Notes: generated by a model from the sequence alone, not told the origin. Counted from the stretch's first letter, positions 24,571-33,697 are shown. The stretch is 64,000 nt of DNA from DASUXA01 sp036378155 (GCA_036378155.1 DASUXA010000030.1:34615-98614); one strand, 5' to 3'. Numbers and translations: made by a program.

Positions 24571-25239
24571 TCACCCGTCGTCCCGTGGTTCGCTGCCGCC
24601 CCCGTTGCGCGCGTGCGCCAACGGCGCCCAGTCGTGCGTAGGCTGCGTCGTCGCGCCGCCCAGCCCAGCCGGTACCGGCGACATCGGCGGTCGCCGGTCG
24701 CGGAGCAGCATCGCCGGCAACGCGCCGACGACCAGCCCGAGCACGCCGCCGATCAGCACGTCCAGCCGTGTGTCCGGCCACGCCGGGGCGGCGGGGGTGG
24801 TCGCCGGTACCAGCCGGATCACCTCGACCCGGGTGTCCCGTTGGTGCGGCGCGACGTAGTTGGTCAACGCGTCCATCGCCAGGTTGGCGAGTTGGGCGGC
24901 GCGGGGCGCGCTGGTGTCCCGAGCGACGATCTCGATGGTCGGCGCGTCGGCGGACACCGACACGGTCAGCGCGGACGCGGCGCGCTGCGGGCTGAGCTCG
25001 ACGTGTTCGGCGGTCAGAGCCGGACCGAGCACAGCCGGGTCGGTGGCGATCCGCCCGTACTCCCTGGCGTAGCTCGCCGCCGTGAGGTCCGTGGACGTGC
25101 CGCGTGGCACGACGGTACCGACGGCACGGGCGCTGTACACCGGGGTGGTGCCGGCAGCGACCAGTACGCCGCCGAGCACCCCGAGCAGGACGCAGACGGC
25201 GAGCACCAGGACCGGGCGGGTACGGGCGAGCGGACGCAT
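24571..25239 (-). CDS. Wzz/YveK-like chain-length regulator
   Basis: 222 residues from an ATG that overlaps the stop of the upstream gene (TGATG). Two transmembrane helices flank an extracytoplasmic domain: helix 1 about 10-32, helix 2 about 165-185. The region SYAREYGRIATDPAVLGPAL and IVARDTSAPRAAQLANLAMDAL resembles Wzz polysaccharide co-polymerases without a kinase domain. It would set chain length for the adjacent polymerase. A cytoplasmic tail of about 35 residues has no tyrosine cluster, so no autokinase is fused. Confidence 0.78.
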   Translation of the reverse strand: MRPLARTRPVLVLAVCVLLGVLGGVLVAAGTTPVYSARAVGTVVPRGTSTDLTAASYAREYGRIATDPAVLGPALTAEHVELSPQRAASALTVSVSADAPTIEIVARDTSAPRAAQLANLAMDALTNYVAPHQRDTRVEVIRLVPATTPAAPAWPDTRLDVLIGGVLGLVVGALPAMLLRDRRPPMSPVPAGLGGATTQPTHDWAPLAHARNGGGSEPRDDG

Positions 25240-28200
25240 CACGAGGACCTCGCGTGGGTGTCGGGGAACAGGGGACGACGGGCGGCGTACAGGACGCCGA
25301 CGTAGACGACCAGCAACGTGGTCGACCCGACGGTCAGGTCGAGCAGGTCGCTGCCGGTACCGGGCAGGGCGTGTACCACGCCGAGCGCGGTGGTCGCCCC
25401 GGCGACCGCCGCCAGCGCGCACCCGGCTACCAGCCGGGCCAGCGTGTTCAGGTTGAGCGGGATGCGCTTGCGGCGTACCGACCGCAGCAGCAGTCCGCCG
25501 GCGACCAGCAGCCCGACGGCGTTGCCGGCGGCGATGCCGGGCGCTCCGGCGATCCGGTACCCGAACGCGTCGCCGAGCACGGTGACCAGCAGTCCGATCC
25601 CGGTCGCGACTGCCGGGGACCGGTCCCGGTTGTTCGCGGCGAACAGGAACCAGCCGCAGATGACGACGACGGTCTGCCCGAGCAGTCCAGCCGCGACGAC
25701 GCGCAGGATCACGACGGTGGCGTCGGTATCGGCGGCGCTGAACCGACCGTGTCCGAACAGGACCGCGACCGCCTGGGGTGCGAACGCCAGCAGGGCGGCG
25801 ACCTGCGGTGCCAGCAGCGTGACAGCGATCCGCAGCTCGTGTTGCAGCCTCGCGGCGAGCTCGCCGCCCCGTTCGGTGAGCGCCGCCCGCGCCATCGCCG
25901 GGAACGACACCCAACCCGCCGCGACGGAGACCGTGACCGCGATCTGTGCGACCTTGAACGCGTAGTTCAGGTGAGAGATCGCGCCGGGGCCGAGCTGCGA
26001 GCCGAAGTAGCGTTCGGTGTACGTCTGACCCTGACGGGTCAGCGCGTAGACGGTCACCGGCATGACGATCGCCCAGCGGTTGAGCAGGGCGGACGATCCG
26101 GCGAGGCGGAGCCGGGGCAGACCGACCCGCCGGACCGCCGCGACGCCTTGGACCAGAGCCATGGTCAGCCCGCCGACCGCCAGACCGGTCGCCGCGCCGT
26201 AGATGCCGATGCTGCCGGACAGCGCCGCCATCGACGCGATGATCCCGACGTTCCACGCGATGTTCGCCGACGCCGGTACCAGGAACGACGAGTTGGCTTT
26301 CAGGACCGCCATCAGGTATCCGGCGACACCGAGCCACAGCACGCTGACCGCGCCGATCCGGAAGCACCCGACGGCGACGTGCGGCTCCGCCAGTCCGGGC
26401 GCGAGCAGGTGTACGAACCAGTCGGCCCCGACCACCAGCACGACCGTCAGTACGGACAGCACCGCGACCACGGTCGGCAGAGTGCGTGCCACGGTGGCTC
26501 GCAAGGTGCCGTCGCGCAGCGCCCGTGCCATGAGGGGTACCAGGAACAGCCCCATCACCCCGTCGACCAGCAGCGGTGTCGCGGTTTCCGGGATGCTCCA
26601 GGCGACCAGGAAGGCGTCGGTACGGGCGGACGCGCCGAACAGCCGCGCGATTGCGAGATCGCGGACCAGACCCAGGACCGAGGCGCAGATCATCAACGTG
26701 GCGACGCCGATCGCGACGCCGGACCGACCGCGCATCAGGGCGGTCAGTCGTGCGGACGGGCGTACCGCCAGCGCCGCCGTCACCGGCGCGGTCGGCGCGG
26801 GTCCCCGCCGCGCCGGTTCCTGCCGCGCGGGTCGCTGCGGCGTGGATTGCTGCGGCGCGGGTTCCTGCCGCGCGGGTTGCGGTGGTGCGGGTGGCTGCGG
26901 CGCGGGTTCCGGGTGCGCCGTCGGGTCGCCCGCAGCCGTCGGGTACCGGCGTCCGAGCGCCCACCACGCGGCGACCCCGAGCAGCGCGCTGACCAGGGCG
27001 GTATCCGGACCGGACGGCTCGCCGTACAGCGACGTGGTCAGAAACCAGGTCAGCAGTCCGAGCGCCGCGACTCCGACCACGCGTTCGGGTGCGCCGGGCG
27101 CGTCGCGGTACAGCCGGCGCACGGTCGCCGCCCCGAGCGCGACGAGCGCGCCGCCGAACGCCAGCGCGCCGAGCAGCCCCTGCTCGCTGAGCACCAGCAG
27201 GTACAGGTTGTGCGGGGAGAGCAGTTCGACCCGGCGGAAACCGCCGGCGAGGTCGCCGATGTCGCTGGTCGAGGACGCGTCGACCGGCAGGTACCGGTCC
27301 CGGTGCTCGGCGAAGTTCTTGATTCCCACTCCGGTCAGCGGGTGGTCGCGCCACATCGCCCCGGCTGCCGTCCACAGCCCGTACCGGTCCCGCACCGAGG
27401 CGTCCGGGTCGGAGACGACCGAGCCGATGCTGGCGAAACGTTCGCCGAGCGGTCCGGCTGCCACCACGCCGGTCGCCAGGGCGAGCGTGCCCATCATGGC
27501 GAGCGTGCCGAGGACGAGGACGGCGCGCCGCCACCCGGCGGCGACCAGGACCGCGACGGCGCCGAGCGCGGTGCCGATCCACCCGCCTCGGCTGTACGAG
27601 AACGCGAGCGGTACGACCAGGGCGACCGCGCCCCCCAGCGCCGCCCAGCGCGCCCTGCCGCGCAGGGTCGCCGCTTCCGCGGTGAGCACGATCAGGAGGC
27701 ATCCGAGCAGGGTCGGCAGCCCCATGATGTCGTACGCGCCGAAGGTGCCGATCGACCGCGCGTGGGTCGACCCGTACGCCGCGCCGGTGTCGGTGAGGTG
27801 CTGCCACACCGCCAACGCCGCTTCCAGGGCACCGACCGCGACCAGCGGTACCAGGATGCGCAGCAGGTCGGACCGGGTGCGCAGGGCGAGCGCCGTGGCG
27901 ATCGGCACCAGTACGAACACCTGCGCGAACCGGACCCAGCCGAGGACCGCCGCGACCTGGTCGACGGCGGTGAACGCGGTCAGCGCGCCGGACGCGACCA
28001 TCGCTGTCGCGAGCATCCACGCGGCGGGACGCGGCGGTGCCACCCGACGGCGTACCACCTGGACGCCGATCAACCCGACGAGCAGCGCCTCGGCGATGTC
28101 GGGCGGCGTGACGTGGGCTGCCGACGCGGACTCCGCCGACGTGCCGACCGGTACCGCGATCAGCGCGACGGCGAGCCCGACCAGCCAGGACGGGTGCCGC

Positions 28201-28517
28201 AGCGCGGACCGCGCCAGCCCGACCGACGTCCGGTCGCCAGGCACGCCGTCCGCCGACGTGCCGGGCGGGCAGGTCGGAGAACTGCCCGACCCGATCTCAG
28301 CGCGCCTGCTGCCGGGGACCGACCCCCCGGCGGATGCGCCGCCGCGCGAGACGCCCGCGGATGCGCCGCCGCGCGAGACGCCCGCGGCTGCGCCGCCGCG
28401 CGAGACGCCCAAGGGCGCGCCGACCTGGGAGGCGCCGCCGCCGGCACCAGCGCCCGAGACGTCGTCGGCGGCGCCCGCACGTGGGGTGCCGCGGGCTCGG
28501 CCGACCCGGGCGACCAT
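25239..28517 (-). CDS. Fused Wzy-like O-antigen polymerase/ligase and MurJ/Wzx-like flippase
   Basis: 1092 residues in one open frame. Residues 1-100 are low complexity with three 9-residue repeats. About 105-525 is a polytopic membrane region with O-antigen ligase/polymerase marks: FGAYDIMGLPTLLG, AFSYSRGGWIGTALG and the conserved periplasmic SPHNLYLLVLSEQGLLG. A Pro/Gln/Ala-rich linker spans about 526-580. About 595-1080 is a MurJ/MviN/Wzx-type flippase with LGLVRDLAIARLFGASARTDAFLVAWSIPE, then GIYGAATGLAVGG. Start and stop overlap neighbours by one base. It would translocate lipid-linked repeat units and polymerise them. The in-frame linker argues against a sequencing artefact. Confidence 0.88.
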   Translation of the reverse strand: MVARVGRARGTPRAGAADDVSGAGAGGGASQVGAPLGVSRGGAAAGVSRGGASAGVSRGGASAGGSVPGSRRAEIGSGSSPTCPPGTSADGVPGDRTSVGLARSALRHPSWLVGLAVALIAVPVGTSAESASAAHVTPPDIAEALLVGLIGVQVVRRRVAPPRPAAWMLATAMVASGALTAFTAVDQVAAVLGWVRFAQVFVLVPIATALALRTRSDLLRILVPLVAVGALEAALAVWQHLTDTGAAYGSTHARSIGTFGAYDIMGLPTLLGCLLIVLTAEAATLRGRARWAALGGAVALVVPLAFSYSRGGWIGTALGAVAVLVAAGWRRAVLVLGTLAMMGTLALATGVVAAGPLGERFASIGSVVSDPDASVRDRYGLWTAAGAMWRDHPLTGVGIKNFAEHRDRYLPVDASSTSDIGDLAGGFRRVELLSPHNLYLLVLSEQGLLGALAFGGALVALGAATVRRLYRDAPGAPERVVGVAALGLLTWFLTTSLYGEPSGPDTALVSALLGVAAWWALGRRYPTAAGDPTAHPEPAPQPPAPPQPARQEPAPQQSTPQRPARQEPARRGPAPTAPVTAALAVRPSARLTALMRGRSGVAIGVATLMICASVLGLVRDLAIARLFGASARTDAFLVAWSIPETATPLLVDGVMGLFLVPLMARALRDGTLRATVARTLPTVVAVLSVLTVVLVVGADWFVHLLAPGLAEPHVAVGCFRIGAVSVLWLGVAGYLMAVLKANSSFLVPASANIAWNVGIIASMAALSGSIGIYGAATGLAVGGLTMALVQGVAAVRRVGLPRLRLAGSSALLNRWAIVMPVTVYALTRQGQTYTERYFGSQLGPGAISHLNYAFKVAQIAVTVSVAAGWVSFPAMARAALTERGGELAARLQHELRIAVTLLAPQVAALLAFAPQAVAVLFGHGRFSAADTDATVVILRVVAAGLLGQTVVVICGWFLFAANNRDRSPAVATGIGLLVTVLGDAFGYRIAGAPGIAAGNAVGLLVAGGLLLRSVRRKRIPLNLNTLARLVAGCALAAVAGATTALGVVHALPGTGSDLLDLTVGSTTLLVVYVGVLYAARRPLFPDTHARSS
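28330..28410. repeat. 27-bp tandem repeat in the Wzy-flippase N-terminus
   Basis: Three units of 27 bp (28330-28356, 28357-28383, 28384-28410); the first two are identical and the third has one change. They encode GVSRGGASA-type 9-residue units in the predicted cytoplasmic N-terminus. A degenerate fourth unit follows. Confidence 0.85.
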
Positions 28518-29749
28518 CAGCGGACGCGGACCGACCGCCGGGTCGAGCGCCCGGATCGGGCGGCGAGCCGCTTGGTGACGGTACGGGCGGCGAAGTCCGC
28601 GCCGTACACGAACCGCATCACCGGTCCGAACGAGGGCGCGACGGCTGGTCCGACGACGAACAGTCCGGGCACCGACGACTCGAACGCCCGGTCCACGCCC
28701 GGCGACTGTCCGACGGTGTGCAGCCGGGTACGGGTGATCGGGTCGAGGAAGGACAGTCGGGCGGCGTCGGGGCGGTACCCGGTCGCGGCGATCACGTGAT
28801 CGGTGACCATCTCGACCAGTCGACCGTCGGCGGCGCGTACCCACAGCCGCACCCGGTCGCCGACCGGTTCCGCGCTGGCCACGCTGTGCCGTAGCAGGAT
28901 CGGGATCTGCCCTTCGACCCGGGGGCGCAGCCAACTCGACCCGGCGGGTCCGAGAGCGGTCCGGGCGCGGTACAGCCGCTGGCTCGCCGGCAGCCGCCGG
29001 AACAGCGCCGGCTTCGTCGAGTAGAACCAGGTGCCCCAGCCGGAGCCGAGCCCCGACTCGGGCTCGCGCAGCCGCTGTGCCAGCGGTCGGTCCGGCGCGA
29101 GCGGCTCGCCGTTCCAGACCAGGCGGGAGCCGCGCACCAGTACCCGCACCGTCGCGCCCTGCTCACGCAGCAGCGCGGCGGTTTCCAGCGCGGACTGTCC
29201 GGCGCCGACGACAACCACGTCGCGTCCCGCGAACACGCTCAGGTCCCGCTGCGCGGAGGCGTGCGCGCACAGGTGCGCGGGCAGCGTGGACAGCGCCGCC
29301 GGTACGTGGGCGAACGCCTGCACGCCGATGGCGACCACGACCTGGCGGGCGTTCGCGCCGGTGCCGTCGGCGAGCTTCACCTCGAACCCGTCGCCGGTCG
29401 GCGCGACGTTGGTGACCAGGACGTTCTCGACTTCGGGCGCGCAGTTGCGCTGGAACCAACGCCCGTACTCGACGAAGGTGTCGAGCGGGACCGGGCGACC
29501 GTAGTCGGCGTAGGGGCGACCGGTGGCGCGGCAGAACTCGGCGAGGGTGTACCCGCCGACCGGGTCGGACAGGTTGGACGCGAAGCCTTGGGACTTCAGG
29601 TACATGCCGATCGGCATGTGGTCGGTCCACAGCTGCATCGTCTCGCCGAACACCCGGTGCGAGACGCCCGCCGCGCGCAGGTGCGCCGCGATGGACAGCC
29701 CGTACGGTCCGGCGCCGACGATCGCGACGTCCACGGTTTCGTTGGCCAT
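28517..29749 (-). CDS. FAD-dependent NAD(P)-binding oxidoreductase
   Basis: 410 residues; gaaggga precedes the ATG. An FAD-binding GAGPYG follows VDVAIV near residue 10. A second Rossmann motif VVVVGAGQSALETAALL lies near 185, and the C-terminal part has VIAATGYRPDAARL and LFVVGPAVAPSFGP. The fold resembles flavin monooxygenases and lysine/ornithine N-hydroxylase-like proteins, but substrate residues cannot be assigned. It stands second in the polysaccharide cluster and its stop overlaps the Wzy-flippase start by one base, so it probably oxidises a precursor or a glycan substituent. That role is inference. Confidence 0.82.
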   Translation of the reverse strand: MANETVDVAIVGAGPYGLSIAAHLRAAGVSHRVFGETMQLWTDHMPIGMYLKSQGFASNLSDPVGGYTLAEFCRATGRPYADYGRPVPLDTFVEYGRWFQRNCAPEVENVLVTNVAPTGDGFEVKLADGTGANARQVVVAIGVQAFAHVPAALSTLPAHLCAHASAQRDLSVFAGRDVVVVGAGQSALETAALLREQGATVRVLVRGSRLVWNGEPLAPDRPLAQRLREPESGLGSGWGTWFYSTKPALFRRLPASQRLYRARTALGPAGSSWLRPRVEGQIPILLRHSVASAEPVGDRVRLWVRAADGRLVEMVTDHVIAATGYRPDAARLSFLDPITRTRLHTVGQSPGVDRAFESSVPGLFVVGPAVAPSFGPVMRFVYGADFAARTVTKRLAARSGRSTRRSVRVR

Positions 29750-29763
29750 GTGCTTCCCTTCGA

Positions 29764-31050
29764 TCACCTGGGTTGTCTTCTGGGCCGCGTCGCACGTCGT
29801 ACCGGCCGCTCGACGGCGCGCCACGCCATGCGCAGGCACATCAGTCCGAATGGGACGAGGTCGTCGCGCGCGAACCAGGCGGTCTCGTCGACCTCGCGCA
29901 GCGCGCGGGCCCACGACCGCAGATCGAGACCCCGGTCGCGGTACCGGAGCGCGACGAGCGCGTCGTAGTTCTCCACCAGGAACCGCCGCCCCTCGACGGG
30001 CGCCGGGTCCGGAACGGGCTGCCCGGTGAGGTCCAGGTACGCCGCGCGCGCCACGTCCAGCCCCTGGGCGTCCTCGAACAGGCGGAACTGCGCGCCGATC
30101 CGCGGATTGAAGTCCAGCACCCGGTAGCTGCCGTCCCGACTGTCCCAGCGCAGGTCGACGTCGACGATGCCGCGGTACGACAGGTCGGTGAGCAGCTTTT
30201 CGATCGGCTCCCGGATCGCTGGGTTGTCCACCGCCCGGCCGAAGGTGGTCAGCCCCGCGCCCGCCGGGTACGAGCGGTCCTTGACGCCGGTGAAACCGGG
30301 GCGACACGTCGAGCGTTCGTCGCAGTAGCCGTGGAAGAACCAGTCGGTATCGGTACCGGAGCCGGGGACGTACTCCTGGAGCAGCAACCGCCCGAAGCCG
30401 CTGCCGCCGTCGCGCCGCGCGTCCAGGCGGGAGGTCAGCGTGTCGAGGTGGGCGCGGCTGCGCACGATCGTGGTGCCGCGCGGCGTCGCCGAGTCGTGCC
30501 GCTGCCACGGCTGGGTCAGTTTCGCGACGACCGGCAGTCCGACCCGGTCGACGAACGCCGCGACCTCGTCCGGCGAGGTCGGCAGCACACTGTCCGGCGC
30601 CGGTATCCCGCGTTCGCGGCACATCGCGTACATCTGGTGCTTGTCCGCCAGCCGGCGCGGCAGCTCGGGGCGGATCGCCGGGAACAGGTACCGCTCGCGC
30701 AGCGCCTCGCCGTGTTCGGCGAGGAAGATCGCGCCGGCGTCGTCGGTCGGGATGAGGACGGCGCGTCGACCGATCCGGTCGGCGAGCCGGATCAGCCCGT
30801 CCCGGACCCGTTCCGGGTCGCCGGGGGCTGCGCCGCCCGGGTCGCGTTCGTCCGACGACCAGTACCACCGTCCGCGTAGGTACCGGGACGACGCGGCGGG
30901 CGCGAGGCGGTCCTCGTGGACGCCGTAGACCGGTACGCCCAGGCGACCGAGGCTGCGAATGATGCCCAGACCGCCGTGGTGGAACACGTTCCGGTCGAGT
31001 TTGAGCACCACGGCGGGCGTCGACGTGTCCGCCTCGGACAGCCGGCTCAT
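29764..31050 (-). CDS. ATP-grasp ligase at head of polysaccharide cluster
   Basis: 428 residues. An N-terminal preATP-grasp region (VVLKLDRNVFHHGGLGIIRSLG) is followed by the ATP-grasp core: DKHQMYAMCRERGIPAPDS, PVVAKLTQPW with the ATP-binding lysine, LLLQEYVPGS, and the metal-binding VLDFNPRIGAQFRLF. ATP-grasp enzymes join a carboxylate (through acyl phosphate) to an amine or thiol. It is the first gene of the leftward cluster, 14 bp before the FAD oxidoreductase. An amino acid or peptide decoration of the polysaccharide or its precursor is a reasonable guess, not shown. Confidence 0.85.
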   Translation of the reverse strand: MSRLSEADTSTPAVVLKLDRNVFHHGGLGIIRSLGRLGVPVYGVHEDRLAPAASSRYLRGRWYWSSDERDPGGAAPGDPERVRDGLIRLADRIGRRAVLIPTDDAGAIFLAEHGEALRERYLFPAIRPELPRRLADKHQMYAMCRERGIPAPDSVLPTSPDEVAAFVDRVGLPVVAKLTQPWQRHDSATPRGTTIVRSRAHLDTLTSRLDARRDGGSGFGRLLLQEYVPGSGTDTDWFFHGYCDERSTCRPGFTGVKDRSYPAGAGLTTFGRAVDNPAIREPIEKLLTDLSYRGIVDVDLRWDSRDGSYRVLDFNPRIGAQFRLFEDAQGLDVARAAYLDLTGQPVPDPAPVEGRRFLVENYDALVALRYRDRGLDLRSWARALREVDETAWFARDDLVPFGLMCLRMAWRAVERPVRRATRPRRQPR

Positions 31051-31129
31051 CGCGCCACCGCGTCAGTCGCCGGTACGTCGGTTCCGCATTCGGGTGCCAT
31101 CGATCCGCCCTTGTCGCAGGTGGAGGACC

Positions 31130-31157
31130 GCGACCAGGGCCGAACGGCCCTGGTCGC
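31130..31157. terminator. Perfect 12-bp hairpin upstream of the polysaccharide cluster
   Basis: gcgaccagggcc (31130-31141) and its exact complement (31146-31157), loop gaac. It lies after the ogt stop (31236) and before the ATP-grasp start (31050) on the same strand, so it would separate the two transcription units. Just beyond it, 31175-31193 holds a repeated gtcgta flanking cgtacta, a possible regulator site. Confidence 0.6.
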
Positions 31158-31235
31158 CAGACACCCAAAGTGTTGTCGTACGTACTAGTCGTATGTGGTG
31201 GTTTCGCCCGTCTTAGGCGTCCGACGGCGGGAAAC

Positions 31236-31736
31236 TCACCCTCGTGGGGGAGTGGCGTCCGCCTCGTGGCGCAGCAACCAGCGCTTGACGTCCACACCCC
31301 ACCGGTACCCGGCGAGCCCGCCGTCCCGCCCGATCACCCGGTGGCACGGTACGAACAGGGCGGCGGCGTTGCGCGCGCACGCCTGAGCGGCGGCACGTAC
31401 CGCGGCGGGACGTCCGGCGAGCGCGGCGAACTCGGTGTACGTCACCGGCGCGCCGGGCGGTACCGAGCGCAGGACCCGCCACGCGTGACCGAGGAACTCG
31501 CCGTCGGTGTCCTGCCGGACCGGTACCGGGTCCAGGGCGGTGAGGTCGCCCTCGAAGTACTCGGTCACCGCCTTGGCGATCACGTCGACGTCGGCGTCCG
31601 CCGCCCCGCGCAGCCGGGGGTGTACCAGCGGAACCAGGTCGTCGACGCGGTCGGTGAACCCGGCCGCGAGCACGGCGTCGCCGCTGGCCAGCACAGTGAA
31701 CGGGCCGACCGGCGTGGCGACGGTGAAACTGTTCAT
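31236..31736 (-). CDS. ogt: Methylated-DNA--protein-cysteine methyltransferase
   Basis: 166 residues. The active-site PCHRV is in ALFVPCHRVIGRDGGLAGYRWG, and TYTEFAALAGRPAAVRAAAQA is the DNA-binding helix-turn-helix with the arginine finger. It removes O6-alkylguanine by suicidal transfer to the cysteine. The ATG overlaps the AdaA-AlkA stop as ATGA, so the two alkylation repair genes form one coupled operon, as in M. tuberculosis Rv1317c-Rv1316c. Confidence 0.95.
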   Translation of the reverse strand: MNSFTVATPVGPFTVLASGDAVLAAGFTDRVDDLVPLVHPRLRGAADADVDVIAKAVTEYFEGDLTALDPVPVRQDTDGEFLGHAWRVLRSVPPGAPVTYTEFAALAGRPAAVRAAAQACARNAAALFVPCHRVIGRDGGLAGYRWGVDVKRWLLRHEADATPPRG

Positions 31737-33193
31737 GACGTCCTCCAGAGTCGGATCAGGGCGTACGACCGCCACGGTCGCCAGCGCTCGGCGTGCCGAG
31801 TCAGTGCCCTCGGTTCGTCGGGCAGGCCGAGCGCGGCAGCGCCGCGGCGTACCCCCAGGTCGGTGGCGAGCAGCACGTCGGGGTCGCCCAGCGCGCGCAT
31901 CGCGACGTAGCCCGCGGTCCACTCGCCGACGCCGGGTACGTCGCGCAGCCTCGCCGCGGTTTCCGCCCGGTCGGCCGCGCCGTCCAGGCACAGGTCGCCG
32001 CGCAGGACCGCCTCGGCGAGCGCGCGGACGGTACGGCGGCGGGCGGCCGGCATCGGGAACGCCTCGTCGGGCAGGTCGAGCAGTTCCCCGGGAGACGGGA
32101 ACAGGCGCAGGTCGGTACCGGTCAGCGCGGCTCCGCCCGGGGCAGCCGGGGCGCGTCGCCCCGCGCACGCGGCGGTGAGCCGGTCGAGCAGGGTACCCGC
32201 GCCGCGTACCGAGATCTGCTGACCGATGATCGCCCGCAGCGCGATCTCGAAGCCGTCGACCGCTCGCGGTACCCGCACGCCCGGCTCCTTCGCCACCAGC
32301 GGCGCCAGCGCCGGATCGTCGGCGAGCGCGGCGTCCACCGCCTCGGGGTCCGCGTCCAGGTCGAACAGGCGGCGGCAGCGCGCCACCGCCGGGGCGAGGT
32401 CGCGCACGTCGGTGAGGCGCAGGGTCGCCGACACGTACCCGTCGCGCGGGGTCAGCGTCGCCTCGGCGGCGCCGTGCGGCAGCCGGAGCAGCCGGCGGTA
32501 GCTGTCCTGCTCGATCCGCTCCACGCTCGGTACCGCCCGCTGGGCGAGGAAGTCCAGCAGGGACGGGGCGTGCAGCGGCGCCCGGTACGCCAGGCGCAGC
32601 GTCAACGCGCCGGGCGTGCCGCCGGGTTCGCGGCGCGCGGCGGTGCGCAGGTCCGACGGGGCGACCGCGTACACCTCGCGCATGGTGTCGTTGAACTGCC
32701 GTACCGACCCGAACCCGGACGCGAACGCGATCTCCGCCAACCCGAGGTCGGTCGTCTCGACGAGGATCCGGGCGGTCTGCGCGCGCTGCGCGCGAGCCAG
32801 CGCGAGCGGTCCCGCGCCGAGTTCGGCGGTGAGCATCCGGTGCAGGTGCCGGGGTGTGTAGCCGAGCCGACCAGCGAGCCCCGGTACCCCGTCGCGGTCG
32901 ACCACGCCGTCGGCGATCAGGCGCATCGCGCGACCGACGATGTCGGCGCGGACGTCCCACTCAGGTGAGCCGGGTACCGCGTCCGGACGGCAGCGCCGGC
33001 AGGCGCGGAAGCCGTTGCGCTGGCATGCCGCGACCGACGGGAAGAACCGCACGTTCTCCGGCTTCGGGGTGATCGCGGGGCAGGACGGGCGGCAGTAGAT
33101 CCCGGTGGACGTGACCGCCGTGAAGAACCACCCGTCGAACCGGGAGTCCCGGCTCGCCACGGCGCGGTAGCAGCGTTCGAAATCCAGCTCCAC
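31733..33193 (-). CDS. alkA: AdaA-AlkA fusion: methylphosphotriester sensor, AraC HTH and 3-methyladenine glycosylase
   Basis: 486 residues. N-terminal Ada zinc domain with GIYCRPSCPAITPKPENVRFF and CQRNGFRACRRCRPD (four zinc cysteines, the first of which accepts methyl from phosphotriesters). Residues about 85-190 form an AraC-type HTH. The C-terminal HhH-GPD glycosylase (about 200-486) has IIGQQISVRGA and VPGVGEWTAGYVAMRALG, with the catalytic aspartate in LLATDLGVR. It both activates the adaptive response and excises alkylated bases. First gene of the operon with ogt. Confidence 0.93.
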   Translation of the reverse strand: MELDFERCYRAVASRDSRFDGWFFTAVTSTGIYCRPSCPAITPKPENVRFFPSVAACQRNGFRACRRCRPDAVPGSPEWDVRADIVGRAMRLIADGVVDRDGVPGLAGRLGYTPRHLHRMLTAELGAGPLALARAQRAQTARILVETTDLGLAEIAFASGFGSVRQFNDTMREVYAVAPSDLRTAARREPGGTPGALTLRLAYRAPLHAPSLLDFLAQRAVPSVERIEQDSYRRLLRLPHGAAEATLTPRDGYVSATLRLTDVRDLAPAVARCRRLFDLDADPEAVDAALADDPALAPLVAKEPGVRVPRAVDGFEIALRAIIGQQISVRGAGTLLDRLTAACAGRRAPAAPGGAALTGTDLRLFPSPGELLDLPDEAFPMPAARRRTVRALAEAVLRGDLCLDGAADRAETAARLRDVPGVGEWTAGYVAMRALGDPDVLLATDLGVRRGAAALGLPDEPRALTRHAERWRPWRSYALIRLWRTS

Positions 33194-33268
33194 GCTGTCG
33201 ATCCTGCCCCGCGTGCCGGCGCGTGGCTGGCGGGTTTCGGACCTGGCGATGCTGGATCGTCGAGCGGC

Positions 33269-33697
33269 TCAGTCGGTGGCGGCGGTGGTCCGTCGGCTTC
33301 CGAGGCGGCGCAGCAGCAGGTACGTCTCGCAGCCGAGGCAGAACCCGAACGCGGCGTTCAGGAACGCCGCCGCCAGCGCGAGCGCGGCTGCGACGAGCCC
33401 GACCACGGGCGCCCCGGCGAGGTACCCGACGGTCGCGACGAGCCCGAACGCGAAGCCGAGCAGTTGCGCGAACCGTACCGGCTCCGCCGGCTCGAACTCG
33501 GTCGCCGGTCGCAACCGGGGCGCGACCAGGTGGCGGTACAGCAGACCGTACGGCGACCACCGCAGGCGCGCCGCGCTGAGGGCGAACACCGCCGTCTGTG
33601 CGAGCGCGAGCCAGCCGTTACCGGTGACCAGCACGATGATCAGGACGAGGGTGGTGATCCAGGCCGCGAACCGGGGCGACCGGACGTCGAGTTGCAT
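33269..33697 (-). CDS. DUF4395 membrane protein
   Basis: 142 residues from an ATG with aggaagg 7 nt upstream. Four predicted membrane helices and the family motif RFAQLLGFAFGL with a C-terminal FGFCLGCETYLLLRR that carries a CxxC. DUF4395 proteins are often linked to thioredoxin-like genes, as here (33856). The ribosome binding site can pair with the end of the short upstream reading frame at 33733-33807, so translation is probably controlled by cysteine-dependent attenuation. Role in sulfur or thiol chemistry in the membrane is inferred from this context. Confidence 0.82.
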   Translation of the reverse strand: MQLDVRSPRFAAWITTLVLIIVLVTGNGWLALAQTAVFALSAARLRWSPYGLLYRHLVAPRLRPATEFEPAEPVRFAQLLGFAFGLVATVGYLAGAPVVGLVAAALALAAAFLNAAFGFCLGCETYLLLRRLGSRRTTAATD

